A DNA stretch of 34,650 bases from a virus. Where the stretch lies: positions 1 to 34,650 of IMG/VR virus record IMGVR_UViG_3300037847_003305. One strand, given 5' to 3'. The notes beneath the pieces were generated by a model. That model was not told the origin of the DNA. It saw only the letters and a program-made list of their open reading frames with translations, and ran no database searches. Of this stretch, positions 20,074-26,694 are shown one piece after another. Both the position numbers and the translations under genes were made by a program. The stretch's first letter is position 1; each line of letters starts with the position of its first letter.

Positions 20074-21746
20074 ATTTTGAAGATCATGGAATATATATCA
20101 GTAATGGGTTTGGTGAGCAAAAAGTTGTATGTCCTAAATGCTCATCTACTAGAAAAAAATCTTATGACCCATGCTTGGCAGTTAATATTGATGAAGGTGT
20201 TTGGCTATGTCATCATTGTGGGTGGAGGGGCAGCTTGAATAAAAAATCTAAAAAAGAATATATCCCTCCAATAGAAAAACCTAAAGAAGAAGTTATAAGT
20301 GATCTTCCTGGAAAAGTTGTTAAATGGTTTTCTGAGAGGGGGCTTTCTGAAAACACGCTTATATCTGAGAAGATTGGTTTTAAAGATCGATGGATACAGT
20401 TTCCATTTTATAAAGGTGGGGAGGTTGTCAATATTAAATCTAGAACAGCAGATAAACAGTTTAAGCAATGTAAGAATGCTGAAAAATGTTTTTATCGATT
20501 TGATCATATGGTTGGGATGGAGACTATTATTATAACTGAAGGTGAAATGGATGCTTTATCTTTAGTTGAGAGTGGATTTACTAATGCGGTATCAGTTCCT
20601 GATGGTGCTATTGCTCCAAATTCAACGCCTACAGATAAAAAGTTTTCATACTTACTTAGTGCTGAAGAACATTTAATGAATGCTAAAACAGTTATATTAT
20701 GTACTGATAACGACCCAAATGGTAATGCATTACAAAGTGAACTATCAAGAAGGATTGGAAGGGAAAAGTGTTTTAAAGTTACATATCCCGAAGGCTGCAA
20801 AGATTTAAATGAAGTTCTTGTAAAGCATGGTAAAGATAAGATTGTTGACATCATAAGTAATGCTCATCCTTATCCAATAGAGGGAGTGGTATTAATTGAA
20901 GATATAACTGATGAAGCTATTGAACTAATGAATGCTCCAGAACATAAAGGGTTAAGTACGGGATGGATGTCTGTAGATGATCATTATCGTGTTAGTCATA
21001 GTGAAGTAACTGTTGTAACTGGAGTTCCTAATATGGGTAAATCTGAATGGATGGATGCCCTTATGATAAACATGATCCAAAATCATGGTTGGAAGTTTGG
21101 TATATTTTCAGCAGAGAATTTTCCTATAAAACATCATCTACTTAAATTAGTGGGCAAGTTTGCTGGAAAACCTTTTTATGGAGAGCATAAAATGTCTGAA
21201 CAAACTGCTAGAGATTCTATGTTTATACTAAACGATCATATTAAGTTTATAGGCACTCAAGAAGATTCAGTTAGTATTAAGTCTATTATGGATACTGCAA
21301 AATTGTTAAATTATAGGCATGGATTAAATGGATTAATTGTTGATCCTTGGAATACATTAGAGCATAAATTTGGAAGTGGCGAAAATGAAACCTTGTATAT
21401 TTCTAGAGTTCTTGCAGAACTAAATGCCTTTGCTAAAATTAATGAAATGCATATATGGGTTGTAGCACATCCAAAGAAAATGGAAAACGATAATAATAGA
21501 AGACCGATTGTACCAACGCCTTATGATATATCTGGATCAGCAAATTGGTTTAATAAATGCGATAATGCAATTACAGTTCATAGACATAGAAGTGAAGATG
21601 AAGATTATGTTGGTATTCATGTTCATAAAATAAGATTTCAGTACAAAAATGGACGTCCTGGAATGGGCAAATTAAGTTATGATATTAAAGGAGGAGGTAG
21701 GTATGTCGAATACCAAGAAGAACCTAAAGAAGCACTTTTTGACTAG
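20070..21746 (+). CDS. Primase-helicase, T7 gp4 / Twinkle-like
   Basis: The 558-residue protein combines a CXXC zinc site (Cys21, Cys24, Cys47, Cys50), a TOPRIM primase core (IIITEGEMDALSL near 153; CTDNDPNGNAL near 211), and a RecA-like DnaB-family helicase (Walker A TGVPNMGKSEW near 317; GLIVDPWNTL near 421; HPKK near 470). It would prime and unwind DNA at the fork. The ATG at 20070 (GGAG 9 bases upstream, ATGA overlap) is preferred over an ATG 12 bases earlier. All core motifs appear intact. There is no phage polymerase gene, so it must work with the host replicase. Confidence 0.92.
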   Translation: MNFEDHGIYISNGFGEQKVVCPKCSSTRKKSYDPCLAVNIDEGVWLCHHCGWRGSLNKKSKKEYIPPIEKPKEEVISDLPGKVVKWFSERGLSENTLISEKIGFKDRWIQFPFYKGGEVVNIKSRTADKQFKQCKNAEKCFYRFDHMVGMETIIITEGEMDALSLVESGFTNAVSVPDGAIAPNSTPTDKKFSYLLSAEEHLMNAKTVILCTDNDPNGNALQSELSRRIGREKCFKVTYPEGCKDLNEVLVKHGKDKIVDIISNAHPYPIEGVVLIEDITDEAIELMNAPEHKGLSTGWMSVDDHYRVSHSEVTVVTGVPNMGKSEWMDALMINMIQNHGWKFGIFSAENFPIKHHLLKLVGKFAGKPFYGEHKMSEQTARDSMFILNDHIKFIGTQEDSVSIKSIMDTAKLLNYRHGLNGLIVDPWNTLEHKFGSGENETLYISRVLAELNAFAKINEMHIWVVAHPKKMENDNNRRPIVPTPYDISGSANWFNKCDNAITVHRHRSEDEDYVGIHVHKIRFQYKNGRPGMGKLSYDIKGGGRYVEYQEEPKEALFD

Positions 21747-21915
21747 AATTAAAGATTTTAATTTTACAGAAGAGTATGATTATAATAAAAGACATATGCG
21801 ACAAGTTTTATGGGATGAGTTTGATAAAACTTGGATACGCTATAATAATAATGAAGCTACATTTAAAGAATGGGAATATGCATTAGAAAAGTGGCTTAGA
21901 CTTGAGAGTATGTAG
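21703..21915 (+). CDS. 70-residue hypothetical protein
   Basis: The ATG at 21703 follows GGAGGTAGGT and lies inside the end of the primase-helicase gene, in another frame. The protein is basic at the start (SNTKKNLKKHFLTRIKDFNF) and aromatic and charged at the end (WEYALEKWLRLESM). Good ribosome-binding site and 44-base overlap suggest translational coupling. It may assist the helicase, but only position suggests this. Confidence 0.65.
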   Translation: MSNTKKNLKKHFLTRIKDFNFTEEYDYNKRHMRQVLWDEFDKTWIRYNNNEATFKEWEYALEKWLRLESM

Positions 21916-21923
21916 GAGGTAAC

Positions 21924-22691
21924 ATGAAAGTCAAACGATATATAGTAACACCTGATAAACATTTTCCATTGCATGATCAAAGAGCAATTAATGTTTTATG
22001 TAAAGCAATCGAAATTGTTAAACCTGATGGCTATATTGACTTAGGGGATGTGGGAGAATGGTTTGGTTGTTCTCATTGGCAATGGAAGAAAAAGAAGCGA
22101 CCACCATTAGAAGTACAAATGCCTAGAATAGATCAAGATGTTATTGATGTTAATAAAGGTATGGACCAAATTGATGAATCTTTAGACAAAGCAAATGTCA
22201 AAGAAAAATACATGATTGAAGGCAATCACGATGATTGGATGAATAGATTTTATGAAGAAAATGAACATAAGGTATTTCAAGTTTATAAATTTAAGAATGC
22301 AGTTAAGTTAAAAGAGCGTGGTTATAAATATATGCCGATAGGTAGGTATTTAAAGATTGGTAAATTAAATTTTTATCATGGGCATCATTATGCTGGGATT
22401 CAACACACTAGAAATCATTTACTTAGGCTAGGTGGTAATGTAATGTATGGACATCATCACGATGTACAACAATCATCTATAACTCATATAGATGGAACTA
22501 AATCAGCTTGGAGTATTGGCTGCCTAAAAGATATGAGTGCAGAAAAAAACGATTGGCTAGGTGGAAGGTCCACCAATTGGGGTCAAGCTTTTGCAATAGT
22601 AGATTTTTACCATAGTGGATTATTTACAGTTCATGTGGTCCAAGTAATTAATGGTAAAACCTCATTATGGGGAGAACTAATAACAGGATAA
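21924..22691 (+). CDS. Calcineurin-like metallophosphoesterase
   Basis: The 255-residue protein has the family motifs in order: D11-x-H13 in TPDKHFP, DLGDVGEW (about 38-45), EGNHDDWMNRF (about 98-108), YHGHHYAG (about 151) and YGHHHDVQ (about 175). These bind two metal ions and hydrolyse phosphoesters. Phage members lie near replication genes and may act as nucleases or phosphatases; the substrate is unknown. TAGGAGGT precedes the ATG. It follows the helicase-linked small gene by 8 bases and is followed by a possible promoter. Confidence 0.88.
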   Translation: MKVKRYIVTPDKHFPLHDQRAINVLCKAIEIVKPDGYIDLGDVGEWFGCSHWQWKKKKRPPLEVQMPRIDQDVIDVNKGMDQIDESLDKANVKEKYMIEGNHDDWMNRFYEENEHKVFQVYKFKNAVKLKERGYKYMPIGRYLKIGKLNFYHGHHYAGIQHTRNHLLRLGGNVMYGHHHDVQQSSITHIDGTKSAWSIGCLKDMSAEKNDWLGGRSTNWGQAFAIVDFYHSGLFTVHVVQVINGKTSLWGELITG

Positions 22692-22692
22692 A

Positions 22693-22724
22693 ATAACTTG
22701 ATACTTATAAATAAAAGTTATATT
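22693..22724 (+). promoter_or_regulatory. Putative promoter with dyad before 22750
   Basis: TTGATA (22698-22703), 15 bases, TATATT (22719-22724), then the gene at 22750. The ATAACTT...AAGTTAT inverted repeat (22693-22699 and 22715-22721) overlaps both elements and could be an operator or a weak terminator of the preceding gene. Confidence 0.45.
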
Positions 22725-22749
22725 TTCCACAACCAAAAAGGAGAGATAA

Positions 22750-22956
22750 ATGGCAATATGTACAGCGACAATTAAGTTTAATACAAAAGAAGTTTTAAAG
22801 TGTATTAATGCTTTAAAAGAGTTTTTATTTACTAGTGATAGTGCTGATGATCTAAAAAATCCAGATAAAGAAGGATATTATAAATTATTAAAGGATTTTG
22901 AAAAGATCTATGAGGATATGCTAGAAAAAGAAGATCAAGGAGTTGCAAATGGGTAG
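22750..22956 (+). CDS. 68-residue hypothetical protein
   Basis: An acidic helical protein (FNTKEVLKCINALKEFLFTS, then KDFEKIYEDMLEKEDQGVAN). AAAAAGGAGAG precedes the ATG and a promoter candidate lies just upstream. It overlaps the next small zinc-protein gene by 8 bases. No family is recognised. Confidence 0.65.
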   Translation: MAICTATIKFNTKEVLKCINALKEFLFTSDSADDLKNPDKEGYYKLLKDFEKIYEDMLEKEDQGVANG

Positions 22957-23059
22957 ATCAGAATGTTGCGGAGCAATTGTATATGATGATACAGATATTT
23001 GCTCAAAATGTTTAGAGCATTGTGATATTTGGATTGAAGAGGAGGTATGCAATGAGTAA
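22949..23059 (+). CDS. 36-residue zinc-binding mini-protein
   Basis: The frame encodes MGRSECCGAIVYDDTDICSK then CLEHCDIWIEEEVCNE. The ECCGA...ICSKCLEHC pattern is widespread in phage and bacterial mini-proteins, in my memory, and would bind one zinc ion. AAGGAG lies 9 bases before the ATG. It overlaps the previous gene by 8 bases and the next by 8. Role unknown; likely a protein or nucleic-acid adaptor. Confidence 0.7.
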   Translation: MGRSECCGAIVYDDTDICSKCLEHCDIWIEEEVCNE

Positions 23060-23309
23060 TAGACGATATTATGGTACAGTATGTTGGGATGGGTATAAAG
23101 ATTCTAAGGATGGAGAAGAAACTACTGTAGCGGATAGTGTAAGATCTTTAGTTGAAGGTATTGAACTAAGCTTAGAAGATCATAAGAAAAGAGGTGCTTA
23201 TTTCGAGTGTGCTTCTATTGAATCCAATACATTTCATAAAGGTTATAAAGAAATAACAGATTTAATTAAAAAACAACTAAAAGCAAGGAGAAAAAATGGA
23301 AAACAATGA
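23052..23309 (+). CDS. 85-residue hypothetical protein
   Basis: The ATG at 23052 follows GAGGAGGTATGCA and is preferred over an in-frame upstream start lying inside the zinc gene. The protein starts SNRRYYGTVCWDGYKDSKDG and ends in a basic helix (DLIKKQLKARRKNGKQ). Its last 14 bases overlap the SSB-like gene, so it is probably co-translated with that gene. No motif is recognised. Confidence 0.65.
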   Translation: MSNRRYYGTVCWDGYKDSKDGEETTVADSVRSLVEGIELSLEDHKKRGAYFECASIESNTFHKGYKEITDLIKKQLKARRKNGKQ

Positions 23310-23808
23310 TTCATTTAAATTAAACCCTTCATCAGATAATATTGTAGAGTTGGCATTTGATGAACCTAAAAGCGGTACAAATAATTTTGGCAGATGGTTT
23401 TTATATGGAGTAAATAAAGAAGGTCGTGAAACATCCTTTTTTACTAATTCAGCTAGTTTACATAAGAAGTTAGGTGAGTATGGAAAAGGTGCTAAATTAA
23501 ACATCAAAAAAGAAGAGTATGCTCCAGGAAAATACGCTTGGGAAGTTCATGCCTTAGAAGGTACTGTTCCGTCAAAATCACAAGAAAAAACCTTAGATAG
23601 CTCACCTGTTTTGGATGCTAGAACGCTAGATATACATAAACAAGTATGTCTTAAATTAGCTGTACAAAGCTTAGAGCATCTTGAATTTGATATCAAAGCT
23701 GTTGAAGAAAGAACCTATCAGCTATTAGATGTATTGCATGGGTCTAGACCAAACAACATTGCAGAAAAGGTTAAAGAGGTATTTGATACAAAGGAAATGC
23801 CATTCTAA
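23296..23808 (+). CDS. Single-stranded-DNA-binding-like protein
   Basis: The 170-residue protein has a beta-rich N-terminal half (NIVELAFDEPKSGTNNFGRW, then FLYGVNKEGRETSFFTN and KYAWEVHALEG) consistent with an OB fold, a helical second half, and ends KEMPF, recalling the C-terminal D-x-P-F tip by which SSB proteins recruit partners. AAGGAGAAAA precedes the ATG. It lies among replication genes and directly before a NinG-like nuclease gene. The assignment rests on pattern and context, not on a motif unique to SSB. Confidence 0.55.
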   Translation: MENNDSFKLNPSSDNIVELAFDEPKSGTNNFGRWFLYGVNKEGRETSFFTNSASLHKKLGEYGKGAKLNIKKEEYAPGKYAWEVHALEGTVPSKSQEKTLDSSPVLDARTLDIHKQVCLKLAVQSLEHLEFDIKAVEERTYQLLDVLHGSRPNNIAEKVKEVFDTKEMPF

Positions 23809-23814
23809 ATTAAA

Positions 23815-23862
23815 TTAACAGGGTGAGTAAGGTTTTCTTGGTTTCCCTGAAAGCCCTGTTAA
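23815..23862 (+). promoter_or_regulatory. Hairpin between SSB-like and NinG-like genes
   Basis: TTAACAGGG (23815-23823) and CCCTGTTAA (23854-23862) are perfect 9-bp arms enclosing 30 bases. The downstream ATG (23867) starts 4 bases after the stem and has no Shine-Dalgarno sequence within reach, so the stem may govern initiation, or may act as a terminator with poor T-tail. Confidence 0.6.
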
Positions 23863-23866
23863 GCCT

Positions 23867-24223
23867 ATGAAGAGAACATTAATAAAAAAACTAGACAATG
23901 CTTGGGCAAGTAAAATAAAAGAATATGGCATGTGTGAATCATGTCGTAAAACTACACATTTAAATGCTCATCATTTTTATTCTAGATCAATAAGGGCTGT
24001 TAGGTGGGATATACCTAATGGCTTTTGTTTATGTGTAGGTTGCCATGTATTTTCTTCTAAGTTTTCTGCTCATAAGACTCCAGCAGAATTTGTTGAATGG
24101 GCAATTGAAAAAAGGGGCTTAGAGTGGTATGAAGATTTAAAAGAGCGTAAAAATGCTACAGTAAAGTTTATAGATGCAGACTATCAAGATTTAATAGATA
24201 AAATAAATAATCAAGGTATTTGA
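23867..24223 (+). CDS. NinG/Rap-like HNH recombination nuclease
   Basis: The 118-residue protein is a zinc HNH nuclease: Cys23-x2-Cys26 (MCESCRK), NAHHFYSR (His35, His36), RWDIPNGFCLCVGCH (Asn51, Cys56, Cys59, His60), and SAHKTPAEFVEWA. This layout resembles the NinG/Rap family, which processes recombination intermediates. It lies between the SSB-like gene and small zinc proteins and 2.1 kb before a NinB-like gene, another member of the nin-type recombination set. Its ATG directly follows a hairpin, with no clear ribosome-binding site. A general HNH endonuclease is the fallback. Confidence 0.72.
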   Translation: MKRTLIKKLDNAWASKIKEYGMCESCRKTTHLNAHHFYSRSIRAVRWDIPNGFCLCVGCHVFSSKFSAHKTPAEFVEWAIEKRGLEWYEDLKERKNATVKFIDADYQDLIDKINNQGI

Positions 24224-24246
24224 TATTTTCAAATATTTATCATAAT
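24220..24246 (+). promoter_or_regulatory. Putative promoter before 24274
   Basis: TTGATA (24220-24225, overlapping the NinG-like stop), 15 bases, CATAAT (24241-24246), then TTTTTAATACATTAAAAAGGAG. The 3' part closely matches the promoter at 15979-16027. Confidence 0.55.
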
Positions 24247-24273
24247 TTTTAATACATTAAAAAGGAGATTAAT

Positions 24274-24570
24274 ATGTGTTTTTCATGGAAAAGTAAAGAG
24301 CAACAAACTCTTAATGACATAAAAGGTTCAGTAACTGATATACTGAATGAAATGGAAGGGTATTACACCAATGATAGTGAGATGGGTTTTTATATGACGA
24401 TGTTAAGAAATACTATCAATCAAATTCAAAAAGAAGAGGACAAAGCTAAAGAAAAGGATGCTAAGTTTTTTGATAAGCATGTTTGTTCTCATTGTGAATC
24501 TAATAAAATTTACATTTGTGAGCCTTGTATGAATGACATGGCAAAGCAATATGACAATTACTCCAATTAA
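24274..24570 (+). CDS. 98-residue protein with C-terminal zinc motif
   Basis: The N-terminal two-thirds is helical (QTLNDIKGSVTDILNEMEGY, then MLRNTINQIQKEEDKAKEKD); the end has HVCSHCESNKIYICEPCMND with CxxC-x8-CxxC, a zinc ribbon. AAAAAGGAG precedes the ATG, and a promoter candidate lies upstream. No specific family is recognised. A DNA- or protein-binding accessory factor is likely by structure. Confidence 0.65.
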   Translation: MCFSWKSKEQQTLNDIKGSVTDILNEMEGYYTNDSEMGFYMTMLRNTINQIQKEEDKAKEKDAKFFDKHVCSHCESNKIYICEPCMNDMAKQYDNYSN

Positions 24571-24705
24571 ATACGTTTGTCCTGGAAAACATAAAGGGAT
24601 AAACATTTTGCAGAGATATTAATTATTTACTGTAGGGAATGCGAAATGACAAACATGGTTGGCTGCCAAATTAATTTCAATAACCTAATTGGAGTAAAAA
24701 TTTAA
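24551..24705 (+). pseudogene. Zinc-ribbon mini-protein split by an apparent frameshift
   Basis: The first frame gives MTITPIKYVCPGKHKGINIL and stops at 24620-24622. The -1 frame from about 24610 continues as AEILIIYCRECEMTNMVGCQ and runs to TAA at 24703-24705. Joined, the 51-residue product would pair VCPGKH with YCREC, a plausible zinc finger. The split could be a sequencing or assembly error, a true pseudogene, or recoding; TTTTG at the crossing is only weakly slippery. A short downstream product from the ATG at 24646 is also possible. Confidence 0.4.
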
Positions 24706-24720
24706 TAAAAGGAATAGCAT

Positions 24721-25026
24721 ATGGATAATTTAACTAACATTAAAAATATTGTAGAAAAGCAACTAAAAACCAATCCTAAGTTAAGAGATAGTGACAGTAA
24801 GCTAGTGGCTACAATATGGTATAATTCAACTCATATAAAAGATATGTCAGCACTAGACTTATTGAAAGCTATAGGTAATGGAGATCTAGTAAGTTGGTCA
24901 TCAATTACAAGAGTTAGAAGAAAGCTACAAGAAATTAATCCAGAACTTAGAGGTAGAAAGTATCAAAAAAGACAAGAGTCTACTAAAAAATATGTAGAAA
25001 AAATAAGAAAACTAGAATTATTTTAA
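24721..25026 (+). CDS. 101-residue conserved phage protein
   Basis: The protein is helical and basic: IKNIVEKQLKTNPKLRDSDS, VATIWYNSTHIKDMSALDLL, SWSSITRVRRKLQEINPELR, GRKYQKRQESTKKYVEKIRK. I have seen the '..S..S..RVRRKLQ...PELRG..Y..RQ' pattern in hypothetical proteins of many phages; a helix-turn-helix-like fold is possible, because SITRVRRKLQ resembles a recognition helix. AAAGGAA precedes the ATG. It could be a transcriptional regulator, though this is not established. Confidence 0.7.
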   Translation: MDNLTNIKNIVEKQLKTNPKLRDSDSKLVATIWYNSTHIKDMSALDLLKAIGNGDLVSWSSITRVRRKLQEINPELRGRKYQKRQESTKKYVEKIRKLELF

Positions 25027-25041
25027 AATAAGGAGATGATT

Positions 25042-25167
25042 ATGTTTTACATACAAGAAGTATTACAAACCCAAGCGTTTGATACACTTATTCAAACTAT
25101 TATGTGGATTTCACTATGGGTTTTTGTTATAATTAGATTACATAGGATAGAACAAAAGTTAAAGTGA
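25042..25167 (+). CDS. 41-residue membrane protein
   Basis: The frame encodes one transmembrane helix (IQTIMWISLWVFVIIRLHRI, about residues 17-36) and a short basic end. AAGGAGATGATT precedes the ATG, and the stop overlaps the GTG start of the methyltransferase (GTGA). The good ribosome-binding site and coupling support it. Function is unknown. Confidence 0.6.
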   Translation: MFYIQEVLQTQAFDTLIQTIMWISLWVFVIIRLHRIEQKLK

Positions 25168-25823
25168 ATATATTAAATCTATATGCTTGTTTGGGTGGCA
25201 ATAGATATAAATGGGGAAATGATCATAACATAACTGCTGTTGAATGGGATGAAGACTTGGCTAATTTATATCAAGAAAGATTTCCAAATGATAAAGTAAT
25301 AGTATCAGATGCTCATCAGTATTTATTGGATCATTATAAAGAATTTGATTTTATTTGGTCATCTCCACCATGTCCAACTCATAGTAAGGTAAGAGTTACA
25401 CAAAAAAATAAAGATTTTTACAATCCTAAATATCCAGACATGAATCTTTATCAAGAAGTTATATTTTTACAAGAACACTTTGAAGGTAAATATGTAGTGG
25501 AAAATGTAATTCCTTATTACAAACCGCTAATTGAAGCACAAGAAAGAGGAAGACATCTTTATTGGGCAAATTTTATATTACCACCTAGTATTGATAGAAA
25601 AGAATCAAAGGGATTTATGTGTGGACAAAAAAATCAAGAAAAAGTAAAGCTATGTGAATTTCACGATATAGATATTAACTTTTTAGAATCTTATAAAGGA
25701 AAGCAAGACAAGAGAAAGTTAGTAAGAAATATGGTGGATTATGAAGTTGGAAAAATTATATTAGATGCAGCAATAGGCATTGTTAAAAAAGCCAATGAAG
25801 ATCAAATTTCATTTTTAGATTAA
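25164..25823 (+). CDS. C5-cytosine DNA methyltransferase-like protein (GTG start)
   Basis: The 219-residue protein has the C5-methyltransferase motifs: I NLYACLGGNRYKW (4-16), II AVEWDE (26-31), III VSDAHQY, IV SSPPCPTHSK with the catalytic Cys (about 65-74), and VI VVENV (about 112-116). RHLYWANF follows. It lacks room for a large target-recognition domain, as in many short phage orphan enzymes. No restriction enzyme gene is nearby, so host-restriction avoidance or regulation is more likely than self/non-self restriction. It is coupled by GTGA to a small membrane-protein gene. A DUF1599-like gene follows. Confidence 0.85.
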   Translation: MNILNLYACLGGNRYKWGNDHNITAVEWDEDLANLYQERFPNDKVIVSDAHQYLLDHYKEFDFIWSSPPCPTHSKVRVTQKNKDFYNPKYPDMNLYQEVIFLQEHFEGKYVVENVIPYYKPLIEAQERGRHLYWANFILPPSIDRKESKGFMCGQKNQEKVKLCEFHDIDINFLESYKGKQDKRKLVRNMVDYEVGKIILDAAIGIVKKANEDQISFLD

Positions 25824-25836
25824 ATTAAGGATATTT

Positions 25837-26151
25837 ATGTTAGTAAAAGATTTTATAAAATGGGCTGAATCTATGCAAAAAGAAGAGCATAGAATTATGC
25901 TTGATAAAGGAAAAGAATATACTGTTTCGGATACAGATAAATTTAAAAACTTTAAGAGTATCGGTGAGAGGCTTAATTTAGCCCCTAAAATGGTCGTAAT
26001 GATTTATTTGCTTAAACATATGGATAGCATAAGAAACTACGTTTTAACAGGCAAAGAATCAAGCACAGAGACTATTATGGGAAGAATCCAAGATGCAAGA
26101 AACTATTTATTATTATTAGGTGGAGTTATTGAAGAAGAAAAACAAGGATAA
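25837..26151 (+). CDS. DUF1599 / nucleotide-modification-associated domain 1-like protein
   Basis: The 104-residue helical protein carries KGKEYTVSDTDKFKNFKSIG, VVMIYLLKHMDSIRNYV and IMGRIQDARNYLLLLGGV. These resemble the DUF1599/Nmad1 family ('K..DYG...D.F.NF', 'K..R', 'D..NY..L'), named for its association with nucleotide modification genes. It lies directly after a cytosine methyltransferase-like gene, which fits that association. AAGGA precedes the ATG. No catalytic residues can be assigned; the family match is from memory. Confidence 0.6.
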   Translation: MLVKDFIKWAESMQKEEHRIMLDKGKEYTVSDTDKFKNFKSIGERLNLAPKMVVMIYLLKHMDSIRNYVLTGKESSTETIMGRIQDARNYLLLLGGVIEEEKQG

Positions 26152-26383
26152 ATTTGGATCTATTCAATGGGTAATAGATAAACTAAGCACCGAAGTTAGA
26201 AAGCCTGTTTGGAATGCAGATGGTTATTGGAGAACTGATTCTAGTAGGGCTGATAAAAATACTTTTTGGTGTCCTAAATGTAGAAGAAAATGGAATATCT
26301 TTGAGAAAAGATTATGGGCTTCACCAGATAGAAAACTTTGGAAGGAGAAAATATGCAGAGATTGCGATTCAGTTGTAAGGTAG
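26120..26383 (+). CDS. 87-residue zinc-ribbon protein
   Basis: The protein contains a beta-rich part (GSIQWVIDKLSTEVRKPVWN, ADGYWRTDSSRADKN), then FWCPKCRRKWNIF and later EKICRDCDSVV, two CxxC pairs 34 residues apart. A GTG at 26120 or a TTG at 26129 must serve as start; GGTGGAG lies beside them, so the exact start is unsure. It overlaps genes at both ends (32 and 31 bases). A nucleic-acid-binding accessory factor is a fair guess. Confidence 0.6.
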   Translation: MELLKKKNKDKFGSIQWVIDKLSTEVRKPVWNADGYWRTDSSRADKNTFWCPKCRRKWNIFEKRLWASPDRKLWKEKICRDCDSVVR

Positions 26384-26694
26384 AAAATGGTAAAATGTTT
26401 ATAATTGACAGAGAAAGTTTTGACTCTGCAATAGAAAATCTAGATGGCAACTACTATATAGAGCTAAAAGAAAGTGGGGTTAGGTCCACTCAACAAAATA
26501 ACTACTATTGGAAAATTGTTAATCTGTTGGCAGATGATATTGGATATACTGATAAAGAAATGCACCAGGCTATTAAAGATCACTTTGAAATCAAAAGCAC
26601 TAAACATTTATCAACCTCTGAGTTTTCTAAGTTTATTGAAAAGTTAATACGTTGGGCAGCTATAGATTTTAATGTTGTAATTCCTGACCCCTAA
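26353..26694 (+). CDS. NinB / lambda Orf-like recombination mediator
   Basis: The 113-residue protein matches the NinB pattern: beta-rich N-terminus, then VRSTQQNNYYWKIVNLLADD (about residues 43-62), AIKDHFEIKSTKHLSTSEFS and FIEKLIRWAAIDFNVVIPDP. Lambda Orf/NinB binds SSB and helps load recombinases on ssDNA. AGGAG precedes the ATG at 26353. With the NinG-like nuclease and SSB-like protein it forms a nin-type set. Its TAA overlaps the stop of the converging tail gene by 3-4 bases, so there is no room for a terminator between the operons. Confidence 0.75.
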   Translation: MQRLRFSCKVENGKMFIIDRESFDSAIENLDGNYYIELKESGVRSTQQNNYYWKIVNLLADDIGYTDKEMHQAIKDHFEIKSTKHLSTSEFSKFIEKLIRWAAIDFNVVIPDP

